DNA from: Blastocatellia bacterium
Lineage (GTDB): Bacteria; Acidobacteriota; Blastocatellia; HR10
Reading direction: 5' to 3'
Length of the DNA stretch: 64,000 bases
Assembly: GCA_025055075.1 (NCBI GenBank)
Contig: JANWYV010000023.1
Coordinates: forward strand, 1-64,000
Each line of letters starts with the position of its first letter. The first letter of the stretch is position 1. Under the pieces are notes generated by a model that saw nothing but the letters and a program-made list of their open reading frames with translations, had not been told where the DNA came from and ran no database searches. Both the position numbers and the translations under genes were made by a program. Of the stretch, positions 34,628-42,240 are shown in pieces.

Positions 34628-35326
34628 GTGAAGGAGACCAACGTCGCCATCATCGTCGCAGCCGGGCGAGGGAAGCGAATCGGCGCGGATATCCCGAAGG
34701 CCTTCCTCTCGCTGGCGGGGGAGCCGATCATCTTGCGCACGCTGCGTCCGTTTGAAGCATGTGCGGAGGTGCATCGGCTGGTCGTCGTCGTGCCTGAGGA
34801 ATTGCGAGCGCGCGCCGAAGCGATATTCGCGGCGGCGCACGTGACGAAGCTCGCCGCTGTGATCGCGGGCGGGCCAGAGCGCATGGATTCGGTCGCGCGC
34901 GCCCTGCAGGTGCTCTCACCGAAGGCCGTGGATCTCCTCCTCGTTCACGACGGCGTTCGCCCCTTCGTCACGCCCGAGCAGATCGCGCGCGTCATCGAGC
35001 GGGCGCGCGCCGTGGGCGCAGCACTGCTGGCCCTCCCCATCGCGGAGACGGTCAAAGAGGTCGAAGATGAGCGCGTCATCGGCACGTTGGATCGTCGTCG
35101 CCTCTATTTGGCGCAAACCCCGCAGGCGTTCCGCGCTTCGATCCTCTTCGAGGCGTATGAACGCGCCCTGCGCGAAGGGGTCACGGCGACCGATGAGGCG
35201 GCGCTCGTCGAGCGCTGTGGATGGCCGGTCGTCATCGTGGAGGGATCAGTCCGCAATATGAAGATCACGTGGCCCGAAGATTTGCTTCTGGCCGAAGCGC
35301 TCGTGCGCGCGGAGGAGAGAAGATGA
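34628..35326 (+). CDS. ispD: 2-C-methyl-D-erythritol 4-phosphate cytidylyltransferase
   Basis: 232 residues from a GTG at 34628. The CTP-binding N-terminus is VAIIVAAGRGKRIGADIPKA (AAGxGxRxG...PK). Further motifs are LLVHDGVRPFVTPEQI (DGxRPF), the TPQAFR motif (LAQTPQAFRASILFEA) and TDEAALVERCG. Third step of the MEP isoprenoid pathway. The stop overlaps ispF by 4 bp (ATGA); the two enzymes act two steps apart and are often neighbours or fused. Confidence 0.96.
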   Translation: MKETNVAIIVAAGRGKRIGADIPKAFLSLAGEPIILRTLRPFEACAEVHRLVVVVPEELRARAEAIFAAAHVTKLAAVIAGGPERMDSVARALQVLSPKAVDLLLVHDGVRPFVTPEQIARVIERARAVGAALLALPIAETVKEVEDERVIGTLDRRRLYLAQTPQAFRASILFEAYERALREGVTATDEAALVERCGWPVVIVEGSVRNMKITWPEDLLLAEALVRAEERR

Positions 35327-35808
35327 GCGAGCGCATCGGATTCGGATACGATCTCCATCGCCTGGTCGAAGGGCGGCGGCTCGTGCTGGGGGGGATCGAG
35401 ATCCCCTTCCCCAAGGGATTAGCGGGACATTCGGACGCCGATGTTGTCCTTCACAGCCTCTGCGATGCGCTTTTGGGCGCAGCGGGACTTGGCGACCTGG
35501 GGCGACATTTTCCGGACACGGATCCACGCTACGCTGGGATCTCCAGCGCGAAGCTCTTGGAGGCCGTGCTCGCGGAGCTCGCGCAGCGCGAGTTTGAGAT
35601 CGAGAACGTGGATGTGACGATCTTGGCCGAAGTCCCGCGCCTCTCGCCCGTTCTGGAGAGCATGCGCAATCGGGTGGCAGAGCTGCTGCAGATCCCACCG
35701 GATCGAGTCAATATCAAGGCGAAGACGAATGAGGGTGTGGATGCTATCGGCCGCGGAGAGGCAATTGCGGCGTACGCGGTGTGCTTGCTGCGGCGATCCG
35801 GAGCGTGA
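35323..35808 (+). CDS. ispF: 2-C-methyl-D-erythritol 2,4-cyclodiphosphate synthase
   Basis: 161 residues, normal length. Start at 35323 overlaps ispD (ATGA); a longer frame from 35221 lies inside ispD. Metal-site residues are in GFGYDLHRL and LAGHSDADVVLHSLCDALLG. The CMP-binding and closing motif reads NIKAKTNEGVDAIGRGEAIA. Forms the cyclic diphosphate in the MEP pathway as a homotrimer. Confidence 0.97.
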   Translation: MSERIGFGYDLHRLVEGRRLVLGGIEIPFPKGLAGHSDADVVLHSLCDALLGAAGLGDLGRHFPDTDPRYAGISSAKLLEAVLAELAQREFEIENVDVTILAEVPRLSPVLESMRNRVAELLQIPPDRVNIKAKTNEGVDAIGRGEAIAAYAVCLLRRSGA

Positions 35809-35838
35809 GCCCCTGGGCTCACCGAGAAGGTTGCGAAC

Positions 35839-37140
35839 ATGCGCGTCGTTGATCTGATTCGGAAGAAACGAGATGGGCAGGCGCTCGCGCCCGAGGAGAT
35901 CGCATTCCTCATTCGCGGCTATTCGCGAGGGGAGATCCCCGACTATCAAATGGCCGCTTTTTTGATGGCGACGATGTGGCGGGGGATGACGATGGAAGAG
36001 ACGCTCGTCCTGACCGAGGAGATGGTGCGATCGGGGCGCACGCTGGATTGGGGACATCTGCTCGAGGCGAAGGTGGACAAACACAGCACCGGGGGCGTGG
36101 GGGATAAGACCTCACTCGTTTTGGCGCCCATCGTCGCAGCGGCTGGCGGGCGCGTGCCGATGATCTCCGGTCGCGGTCTGGCGCACACAGGAGGGACGCT
36201 CGATAAATTGGAGTCCATCCCGGGATTTCGCGTACAGCTCCCGCTGGAAACGATTCGCCAATTGGTCGAGCGCGTGGGCGCGGCGCTCGTGGGACAAACG
36301 GAGGAGATCGTCCCGGCCGATCGCAAGCTCTACGCCTTGCGCGACGTCACAGCGACGGTGGAGTGCGTGCCGCTCATCGTCGCCAGCATCATGAGTAAGA
36401 AGATCGCCGAAGGGATTGATGCACTCGTGCTGGACGTCAAGGTGGGAAAGGGCGCCTTCATGAAGAGCGAGGACGAGGCACGAGATCTGGCCGAGCGCTT
36501 AGTGGACGTCGGGCGGCGCATGGGCAAGCGCGTGCGAGCGCTGCTGACGGATATGAATCAGCCGCTCGGGCGAGCTGTCGGCAACGCCCTCGAGGTGATC
36601 GAGAGCATAGAGACGCTCAAAGGACGAGGTCCGGAGGATCTACGCGCGCTATCGTTGGAGTTGGCCGCGCACATGCTTCTTCTCAGTGATCGGGCGGCGA
36701 ATCTCGACACCGCTCGACAAATGGCCGAACGCGTTTTGCACAGCGGGGCCGCTCTGGAGAAGTTTCGAGAGATCGTCGAAGCGCAAGGGGGGGATCCGCG
36801 CGTCGTGGATGATTACGCGCGCTTGCCGCAGGCGCGGTTCCGCATGGACTATCGGGCGGAAGTCGCGGGCGTCGTGGTCGAAGCTCATGCCGAGCGCCTC
36901 GGCCAGGCGTCTATGCTGTTGGGCGCCGGACGCGAGCATCTTCACGCGCCCATTGATCATGCCGTTGGCCTCATCATTCACAAGAAGGTGGGCGAGCCTG
37001 TCATCCGGGGGGAAGTCCTGTGCACGCTCCATTACAATAGTGAGGAGCGGCTGCCGCGCGCTTTGGAACAGGTCCGCGCCGCATTCGTCATTGGGGCGGC
37101 CGCGCCGAAGCCCGAACCTCTGATCAAAGCCGTCGTGTGA
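35839..37140 (+). CDS. pdp: Pyrimidine-nucleoside (thymidine/uridine) phosphorylase
   Basis: 433 residues. Contains the family signature KHSTGGVGDKTSLVLAPIVA and the substrate residues in SGRGLAHTGGTLDKLES. ALRDVTATVECVPLIVASIM and KVGKGAFMKSEDEARDLAE are also characteristic. Cleaves uridine, thymidine and deoxyuridine with phosphate. A lysine- and serine-based distinction between PyNP and thymidine phosphorylase cannot be made here by eye, so deoA is an alternative name. First gene of the nucleoside-salvage set, 30 bp after ispF, with AGAAGG as ribosome site. Confidence 0.92.
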   Translation: MRVVDLIRKKRDGQALAPEEIAFLIRGYSRGEIPDYQMAAFLMATMWRGMTMEETLVLTEEMVRSGRTLDWGHLLEAKVDKHSTGGVGDKTSLVLAPIVAAAGGRVPMISGRGLAHTGGTLDKLESIPGFRVQLPLETIRQLVERVGAALVGQTEEIVPADRKLYALRDVTATVECVPLIVASIMSKKIAEGIDALVLDVKVGKGAFMKSEDEARDLAERLVDVGRRMGKRVRALLTDMNQPLGRAVGNALEVIESIETLKGRGPEDLRALSLELAAHMLLLSDRAANLDTARQMAERVLHSGAALEKFREIVEAQGGDPRVVDDYARLPQARFRMDYRAEVAGVVVEAHAERLGQASMLLGAGREHLHAPIDHAVGLIIHKKVGEPVIRGEVLCTLHYNSEERLPRALEQVRAAFVIGAAAPKPEPLIKAVV

Positions 37141-37213
37141 GCATCTGTCCGCATTTCTCGTGCCGCTGGCCTTCTCATCAGCGAGCCAAAATCTTCACGA
37201 ATTGGGGAGGGGG

Positions 37214-38674
37214 ATGAAGATGGATCGAGCATTTCGACGCAAAGCGGGAATCATCCTCGGGGCGTTGCTGGCCGGAGCCGGGATCCTCTCCTTCGTCCTC
37301 GAGGGGGAGAAGGCACGCCCGACGGAAGCGCGCGCATTCGCGGCGCCGCTTTGGGCTTCAGCTTCTTCGATGCCGACGGCGCACGAGCGTGAGCTTGTAG
37401 AGAAAGTTCAAGGAGATGCGCCGGACATGCGCGATCAAGCGCGCACAGCTCATGTCCCGTGGACGACGCGGGCGATCGGGCTGGTGGGCATCTTCGCTAT
37501 CCTCGGCATCGCGTTCCTTCTCTCCAACAGCCCGCGCGACGTGAGCGCGCGCATTCTCCTCTGGGGCATCGGCTTGCAGATCGCTCTGGCGATCCTCATT
37601 TTGCGAACGGGCCCGGGGCGATGGTTCTTCGATCAGCTCGGCGAATTGATTCGGCGACTCCTGGCCTTCGCCGTCGAAGGCGCGACGTTCGTCTTCGGAC
37701 CGCTGGCGGGAGAGAGTTTTGGCGTCATCTTCGCCTTTCGCGTGCTGCCGACGATCATCTTCGTCTCGTCGTTCTTCTCGATCCTCTATTACCTGGGCAT
37801 CATGCAGCGGATCGTGCTCGCCATGGCGAAATTCATGGCGTGGACGATGAAGGTGAGCGGCGCCGAGAGCTTGGCGGCAGCAGCCAACGTTTTCATGGGA
37901 CAGACAGAGGCGCCGTTGATCATCGCGCCGTATGTGCCCTCGATGACGCGTTCGGAGCTGCTTTGTCTGATGCTCGGGGGAATGGCGACGATCGCCGGGG
38001 GGGTCATGGCCGCTTATATCGGCATGGGCATCAATCCCGTCTATCTGTTGACGGGAAGCGTCATGGCAGCGCCCGGCGCCATCATGATGGCGAAGATTTT
38101 GATCCCGGAGAAGGAGGAGCCGCTCACGCGGGGCGTGGTGCGGATCGAGGTGAAGACCGAGGATCGGAATGTGATCGAGGCGGCCGCGCGCGGAGCAGGC
38201 GACGGAGCGCGCTTAGCCATTAACGTCGCGGCCATGCTCATCGCCTTCATCGCCTTGATCGCTTTGGTGAATGCGCTCCTCGGATTTTTGCACGCGCGCG
38301 TGAGCTTCATCCCGCCCAATCTGCAATGGATTCTCGGATGGCTCTTCGCGCCGCTGGCCTTCATCATGGGCGTGCCAACGGCGGACATCACTGAGGTCGG
38401 GAATCTGCTCGGGCAAAAGCTCATCCTGAACGAGTTCGTCGCTTACACGGAGCTGGCGCGGGTGCAGTCGGAGCTGCATCCGCGTTCGGTGATGATCGCC
38501 ACGTATGCGCTCTGCGGGTTCGCCAACTTCGCTTCCATCGGCATTCAGATTGGCGGGATCGGGGGGATCGCGCCCAATCGGCGAGGCGACCTCGCCGAGT
38601 TGGGCGTGCGAGCGATGATCGGCGGATTCTTGACGACGTGTTTGACCGGGACGATCGCTGGGCTGATCAGTTGA
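37214..38674 (+). CDS. nupC: Concentrative nucleoside transporter (NupC/CNT family)
   Basis: 486 residues from the ATG at 37214, which follows GGGGAGGGGG; the frame extends upstream without a ribosome site. CNT signatures are visible: FRVLPTIIFVSSFFSILYYL, NVFMGQTEAPLIIAPYVPSM (GQTEAPL) and LMLGGMATIAGGVMAAYIGM. The core is followed by LARVQSELHPRSVMIATYAL and CGFANFASIGIQIGG. Imports nucleosides with Na+ or H+. The ~80-residue N-terminal extension has one helix (GIILGALLAGAGILSFVLEG) and a hydrophilic loop before the usual first core helix, giving a longer protein than E. coli NupC (~400). Flanked by phosphorylases acting on the imported substrates. Confidence 0.93.
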   Translation: MKMDRAFRRKAGIILGALLAGAGILSFVLEGEKARPTEARAFAAPLWASASSMPTAHERELVEKVQGDAPDMRDQARTAHVPWTTRAIGLVGIFAILGIAFLLSNSPRDVSARILLWGIGLQIALAILILRTGPGRWFFDQLGELIRRLLAFAVEGATFVFGPLAGESFGVIFAFRVLPTIIFVSSFFSILYYLGIMQRIVLAMAKFMAWTMKVSGAESLAAAANVFMGQTEAPLIIAPYVPSMTRSELLCLMLGGMATIAGGVMAAYIGMGINPVYLLTGSVMAAPGAIMMAKILIPEKEEPLTRGVVRIEVKTEDRNVIEAAARGAGDGARLAINVAAMLIAFIALIALVNALLGFLHARVSFIPPNLQWILGWLFAPLAFIMGVPTADITEVGNLLGQKLILNEFVAYTELARVQSELHPRSVMIATYALCGFANFASIGIQIGGIGGIAPNRRGDLAELGVRAMIGGFLTTCLTGTIAGLIS

Positions 38675-38719
38675 CCGCGCCAGCAACTTCGGTCTAGCAT
38701 GAGCGGCGTGGGGGATGAG

Positions 38720-39586
38720 ATGGCGAAGTCCTTGTACGAACGCGTTCAAGAGGCCGTCGCCTTCATTCGCGAGCGAAGCGCGATACGGCCGCAGGTCGGT
38801 CTCGTCTTGGGATCGGGATTGGGCACTGTGGTCGGAGGGATGAGCGATGCCGTAGAACTCAACTATGCGGAGATCCCACATTTTCCCACGGCTACTGTGG
38901 CCGGACACCCGGGACGATTGCTCCTGGGCCGGCTTGCGACGACGGCAGTCGCCGTGTTGCAGGGCCGGTTTCACTACTATGAGGGGTACGCGATGGAGGA
39001 CGTGACATTCCCCATTCGCGTGCTCGGCGTGCTCGGCGTCCGACAGGTGGTGTTGACGAATGCCGCCGGAGGGATCAATCTTCGCTTTCGCCCTGGCTCG
39101 CTCATGCTCATCGCCGATCACCTCAATCTGATGGGCGTGAATCCGCTGCGCGGTCCGAACGACGAGCGCTTCGGTCCGCGATTTCCCGATTTGACGCAGG
39201 TCTACTCCCCGCTTCTGCGCGCCCTTGCGCATGACGTCGCGCGCGAGATCGGTCTGGCGTTGGAGGAAGGCGTATATGCGGCCGTAAGTGGGCCGAGCTA
39301 CGAGACGCCCGCCGAGATTCGGATGCTGCGGCAATTGGGCGCAGACGCTGTGGGCATGTCCACCGTTCCCGAAGCGATCGTGGCGCGCCATATGGGGATG
39401 GAGGTCCTTGGTCTCTCGGTGATCGCCAATATGGCGGCAGGCATCGCCGAGCATCCGTTGCGCCATGAGGACGTCTTGGAAGCGATGACGCGCGTGCGCG
39501 AGCGACTTCAAGCGTTGCTCGATCGACTCATCCCGCGCCTTGCGGAAGCCCACGTCGCCCAGACCGAATCGCGGCCGAAGGAGTGA
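38720..39586 (+). CDS. punA: Purine-nucleoside phosphorylase
   Basis: 288 residues from the ATG at 38720, which is preceded by GGGGGATGAG; an ATG at 38699 is in frame but lacks a ribosome site. Trimeric PNP motifs: VGLVLGSGLGTVV (phosphate loop), VAVLQGRFHYYEGY, TNAAGGINLRFRPGSLMLI, SGPSYETPAEIRML and VGMSTVPEAIVARH. Splits inosine and guanosine to base plus ribose-1-phosphate. Together with pdp and the transporter it completes uptake and cleavage of both nucleoside classes. Confidence 0.95.
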   Translation: MAKSLYERVQEAVAFIRERSAIRPQVGLVLGSGLGTVVGGMSDAVELNYAEIPHFPTATVAGHPGRLLLGRLATTAVAVLQGRFHYYEGYAMEDVTFPIRVLGVLGVRQVVLTNAAGGINLRFRPGSLMLIADHLNLMGVNPLRGPNDERFGPRFPDLTQVYSPLLRALAHDVAREIGLALEEGVYAAVSGPSYETPAEIRMLRQLGADAVGMSTVPEAIVARHMGMEVLGLSVIANMAAGIAEHPLRHEDVLEAMTRVRERLQALLDRLIPRLAEAHVAQTESRPKE

Positions 39587-39593
39587 ACGGGGA

Positions 39594-40256
39594 ATGAGAG
39601 ACGTCCAAGCGCGTCGCGTCCTGATCATCGGGATTTGTGGGGGGACCGGCTCTGGTAAGACGACGGTCGCGCAAAAGATCCTGGAGGCCGTCGGCGCCGA
39701 TCGCGTCGTCTACCTGCAGCAGGATGCTTATTACAAGGACCTGAGTCATTTGCCGCTGGAGGAGCGGCATCGGTTGAACTTCGATCATCCCGATGCCATT
39801 GACACGGACTTGCTCTTGCAACACATCGAGGAGCTACGTGCGGGTCGAGCGATCGAGCAGCCGATCTACGACTTCACGACTCATACGCGTCGGCCGGAGA
39901 CGCGTCGCATCGAACCGCGCCCCATCATTTTGGTCGAGGGCATCCTCGTCTTCGAGAATCCGCGTCTGCGCGCTCTCATGGATTTGAAGATCTTCGTGGA
40001 CACGGCCGACGATATTCGGTTCATTCGCCGTCTCCTCCGCGACATCTCCGAGCGCGGCCGCACGGTCGAATCTGTGATCCGGCAGTATCTGGAGACAGTG
40101 CGCCCGATGCATCTGGAGTTCGTCGAGCCGAGCAAGCGCTATGCCGACATCATCATCCCCGAAGGGGGGTATAATATCGTCGGCATTGACCTCATCATCG
40201 AGAAGATCAAGGCCTATTTGAGCGAGGTCGAAAGGTCGGGAGAAACGACGCGATGA
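39594..40256 (+). CDS. udk: Uridine kinase
   Basis: 220 residues. Start at 39594 just after the punA stop (the frame extends upstream inside punA). P-loop GICGGTGSGKTTVAQKIL; substrate motifs LQQDAYYKDLS and NFDHPDAIDTDLL; YDFTTHTR; and IILVEGILVFENPRLR. Phosphorylates uridine and cytidine with ATP or GTP. The cdd start overlaps its stop (ATGA). Confidence 0.96.
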   Translation: MRDVQARRVLIIGICGGTGSGKTTVAQKILEAVGADRVVYLQQDAYYKDLSHLPLEERHRLNFDHPDAIDTDLLLQHIEELRAGRAIEQPIYDFTTHTRRPETRRIEPRPIILVEGILVFENPRLRALMDLKIFVDTADDIRFIRRLLRDISERGRTVESVIRQYLETVRPMHLEFVEPSKRYADIIIPEGGYNIVGIDLIIEKIKAYLSEVERSGETTR

Positions 40257-40642
40257 CCGATACCGAGTTGATCGCACAAGCGATGGCGGCGCGCGCCCTC
40301 GCCTATGCGCCGTATTCGGAGTTCGCCGTTGGAGCGGCTTTGCTCACAGCCGATGACCGCGTCTTCACCGGATGCAATATTGAGAACGCCAGTTATGGCT
40401 TGACCGTCTGCGCCGAGCGCGTGGCCCTCTTCAAAGCGGTCTCCGAAGGCGTGCGCGAGTTTTCGCGAATCGCTCTTGTCGCCGACACGGAGGCGCTCAT
40501 CTCCCCCTGCGGAGCGTGTCGCCAGGTGTTATGGGAGTTCGCGCCGGACCTGATCGTCGTCTCGGCTAATCTCAAAGGGCAGATGCGCGTGCATCCGCTG
40601 CGAGGGTTGCTCCCAGAGCCCTTTGATGGCCGGATGCTCTGA
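40253..40642 (+). CDS. cdd: Cytidine deaminase
   Basis: 129 residues, homotetrameric type length. Zinc motifs CAERVALFKAVSEG (catalytic CAE) and SPCGACRQVLWEF (PCxxC); substrate segment GCNIENASYGLTV. Deaminates cytidine and deoxycytidine to uridine forms, which feed udk or pdp. Last gene of the plus-strand run; converges with grpE. Confidence 0.96.
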   Translation: MTDTELIAQAMAARALAYAPYSEFAVGAALLTADDRVFTGCNIENASYGLTVCAERVALFKAVSEGVREFSRIALVADTEALISPCGACRQVLWEFAPDLIVVSANLKGQMRVHPLRGLLPEPFDGRML

Positions 40643-40663
40643 TGAGCGCCCCAGCGTCCATGT

Positions 40664-40681
40664 GGAGCGGCTAGACGCTCC
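40664..40681. terminator. Short hairpin between convergent cdd and grpE
   Basis: GGAGCG and CGCTCC form a 6-bp stem with loop GCTAGA in the 55-bp convergent gap. No T tract follows on either strand, so its role as a terminator is weakly supported. Confidence 0.3.
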
Positions 40682-40697
40682 TCCTCAGAAGCGCCCA

Positions 40698-41312
40698 CTA
40701 CGCATGTGGCTCAGCCGACTTCGCTGGAGGAGACGACCCTTGTGTGGAAGGCCCGGCGACAGCGACCACGACGTGCGCCGGACGCAAAATCTGGTCTCCC
40801 CAGCGATATCCCTTTCGGACCTCCCGCACGATCGTTTGCTCTTCGTGCTCATGGCTGGGAATCGCCTCGATGGCCTCGTGCAGGGCTGGGTCGAATTTCC
40901 GCCCGAGGCTCTCATAGGGGCGAACGCCACAAGCTTCCAAGAGCCGCACAAGCTGACGGTGAATGAGTTGTAGGGCTTCGCCCGTCGGGGAGGCCGTCGT
41001 CCCCGTCCGCTCTTTCTCCAAGCCCAGGACGTTCTCGAAGGCATCCAGCACTTGCAGCACCTCTAATAAGATCTTGCGCATGCCGTCCCGCACGCGCTCG
41101 CTCAGTTCCCGCTCGATGCGCTTGCGGTAATTATCAAAATCGGCCAAGGCCCGAAGATAGCGGCGGTGTTCGGCCGCGAGCTCCCGGCGCAACTGTTCCA
41201 ATTCGGCCGTCAGATGCGCCAGTTCCGAAGATTCGCGCGCCGTCTCCACCAAGCGCACGGGAGCCAGTTCCCCATGGCGCTCTGCCGAAGCTCGGTCCTC
41301 TCGCTCGCTCAT
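40698..41312 (-). CDS. grpE: GrpE nucleotide-exchange factor
   Basis: 204 residues. A long N-terminal helix/coiled coil (AELEQLRRELAAEHRRYLRA, then LADFDNYRKRIERE) leads to the beta-wing head (FDPALHEAIEAIPSHEHEE, then IVREVRKGYRWGDQILRPA). GrpE releases ADP from DnaK. DnaK and DnaJ are not in the window. The gene lies 63 bp downstream of hsp20 on the same strand with no promoter seen between, so both likely respond to the sigma-54 promoter at 41906-41921. Confidence 0.94.
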   Translation of the reverse strand: MSEREDRASAERHGELAPVRLVETARESSELAHLTAELEQLRRELAAEHRRYLRALADFDNYRKRIERELSERVRDGMRKILLEVLQVLDAFENVLGLEKERTGTTASPTGEALQLIHRQLVRLLEACGVRPYESLGRKFDPALHEAIEAIPSHEHEEQTIVREVRKGYRWGDQILRPAHVVVAVAGPSTQGSSPPAKSAEPHA

Positions 41313-41375
41313 GTCGGCCTCCCCGACGGCGCAGGTCCTCCTTGACGATCGAAAGGATCGTCGGGAGGATCGGCC

Positions 41376-41819
41376 TCATTTCACTCTAATCTCCACCTGC
41401 CGAGGCTTCGCTTCCGGCTTCTTCGGGATCAGCACCCGCAGCACGCCATCCCGATATTCCGCACTGATGTTCTCGATGTCCATGTTAGGCGAGAGAGTGA
41501 AGCTGCGGCTGAAGCGCCCATAGGGGCGCTCCACGCGATGATAATTGTCGGGCCGATCCTCATGTTCCAATCGGCGCTCGCCGCTGACGGTGAGGATGTT
41601 CTTCTCCACGCTCACCTGGATCTCATTCTTGTTGATCCCGGGGAGATCGAAGAGGATCTCCATGCCGTCAGTGTTCTCGTAGATGTCGACGGCGGGTGTC
41701 CATCCACCGGCTACCTCTTCCTCTGGACGCGTGCGGAAGACTTCGCGGAAGAGCCGATTGATCTCTTCTTGCAGGTTCATCAGTTCGCGGAATGGGTCAC
41801 CACGTCGAATCCGCATCAT
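41376..41819 (-). CDS. Hsp20/alpha-crystallin small heat-shock protein
   Basis: 147 residues. Start chosen at 41819 (tandem ATGs at 41819 and 41816) behind AGGAGG; the frame continues upstream into non-coding DNA. The N-terminal region DPFRELMNLQEEINRLFREV precedes the alpha-crystallin domain (ILFDLPGINKNEIQVSVEKN; ILTVSGERR; YGRFSRSFTLS; the A-x-x-x-n-G-V-L pattern AEYRDGVLRVLIPKK). The C-terminus lacks a clear extra I-x-I tail beyond VEIRVK. ATP-independent holdase chaperone. Upstream lies a sigma-54 type promoter rather than a CIRCE or sigma-32 element. Confidence 0.93.
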   Translation of the reverse strand: MMRIRRGDPFRELMNLQEEINRLFREVFRTRPEEEVAGGWTPAVDIYENTDGMEILFDLPGINKNEIQVSVEKNILTVSGERRLEHEDRPDNYHRVERPYGRFSRSFTLSPNMDIENISAEYRDGVLRVLIPKKPEAKPRQVEIRVK

Positions 41820-41905
41820 ACGCCTTCGCCTCCTGATGTCGTTGTGAAGCCACTTCGCTCGTGAAGAGATACTGCCTTTCGCGAGGGCTTCCATCTCTGA
41901 AGTTA

Positions 41906-41921
41906 AGCAAATGGCATGCCG
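41906..41921 (-). promoter_or_regulatory. Sigma-54 promoter for hsp20-grpE
   Basis: Reading the minus strand, CGGCATG (41921-41915), CCAT, TTGCT (41910-41906) matches the RpoN consensus TGGCAYG-N4-TTGCW except for the first base. The invariant -24 GG and -12 GC are correctly 12 bp apart. The predicted start is near 41895, ~76 nt before the hsp20 ATG. Transcription would require an AAA+ enhancer-binding activator. Confidence 0.7.
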
Positions 41922-42159
41922 CATAACCAAGTCATTTCGCGCGCCCGCCGATCGGCCAGAAGATCGCTGCCGAGAAGAGGATTCGATCGCGTGCTGAGAA
42001 GGGAAGAAACTCTGCAGCGTCCCCTCCCCGTGGCGATTTGGTCTGCGCAGAGGGTGCAAACTCGCCACTCCCGTTGGTCTGAAGAGGGAGATTTTCGTCG
42101 TCGAAGCGAGAAACCAAAGGGGAGATGTGCACCTTTCAGCGGGGACTGGAGGCGGCCCG
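41922..42159. other. Intergenic region between back-to-back sigma-54 promoters
   Basis: This non-coding interval, part of the 421-bp gap between hsp20 and the mreB-like gene, holds no convincing ORF or RNA. It contains the direct repeat at 42038-42088 and an inverted relative of its core (AACCAAA near 42112). It is the natural place for shared upstream activator sites. Confidence 0.5.
42038..42088. repeat. Direct repeat TTGGTCTG-n-AGAGGG, candidate activator sites
   Basis: TTGGTCTG at 42038-42045 with AGAGGG at 42049-42054, and again TTGGTCTG at 42074-42081 with AGAGGG at 42083-42088. The copies are 36 bp apart. They lie 70-125 bp upstream of the plus-strand sigma-54 site and ~120-180 bp upstream of the minus-strand one, a typical enhancer distance. 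Function is inferred only from position. Confidence 0.4.
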
Positions 42160-42175
42160 TGGCATGCCGATTGCA
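42160..42175 (+). promoter_or_regulatory. Sigma-54 promoter for the mreB-like gene
   Basis: TGGCATG (42160-42166), CCGA, TTGCA (42171-42175) is an exact match to TGGCAYG-N4-TTGCW. Predicted start near 42186, about 55 nt before the ATG at 42241. Confidence 0.78.
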
Positions 42176-42240
42176 TCTAAAAGTAGTGTGCGAAGCCCTT
42201 GTGCCTGGAGAGTGCCGAAGGGCTGAGAAGGAGGATGAAG

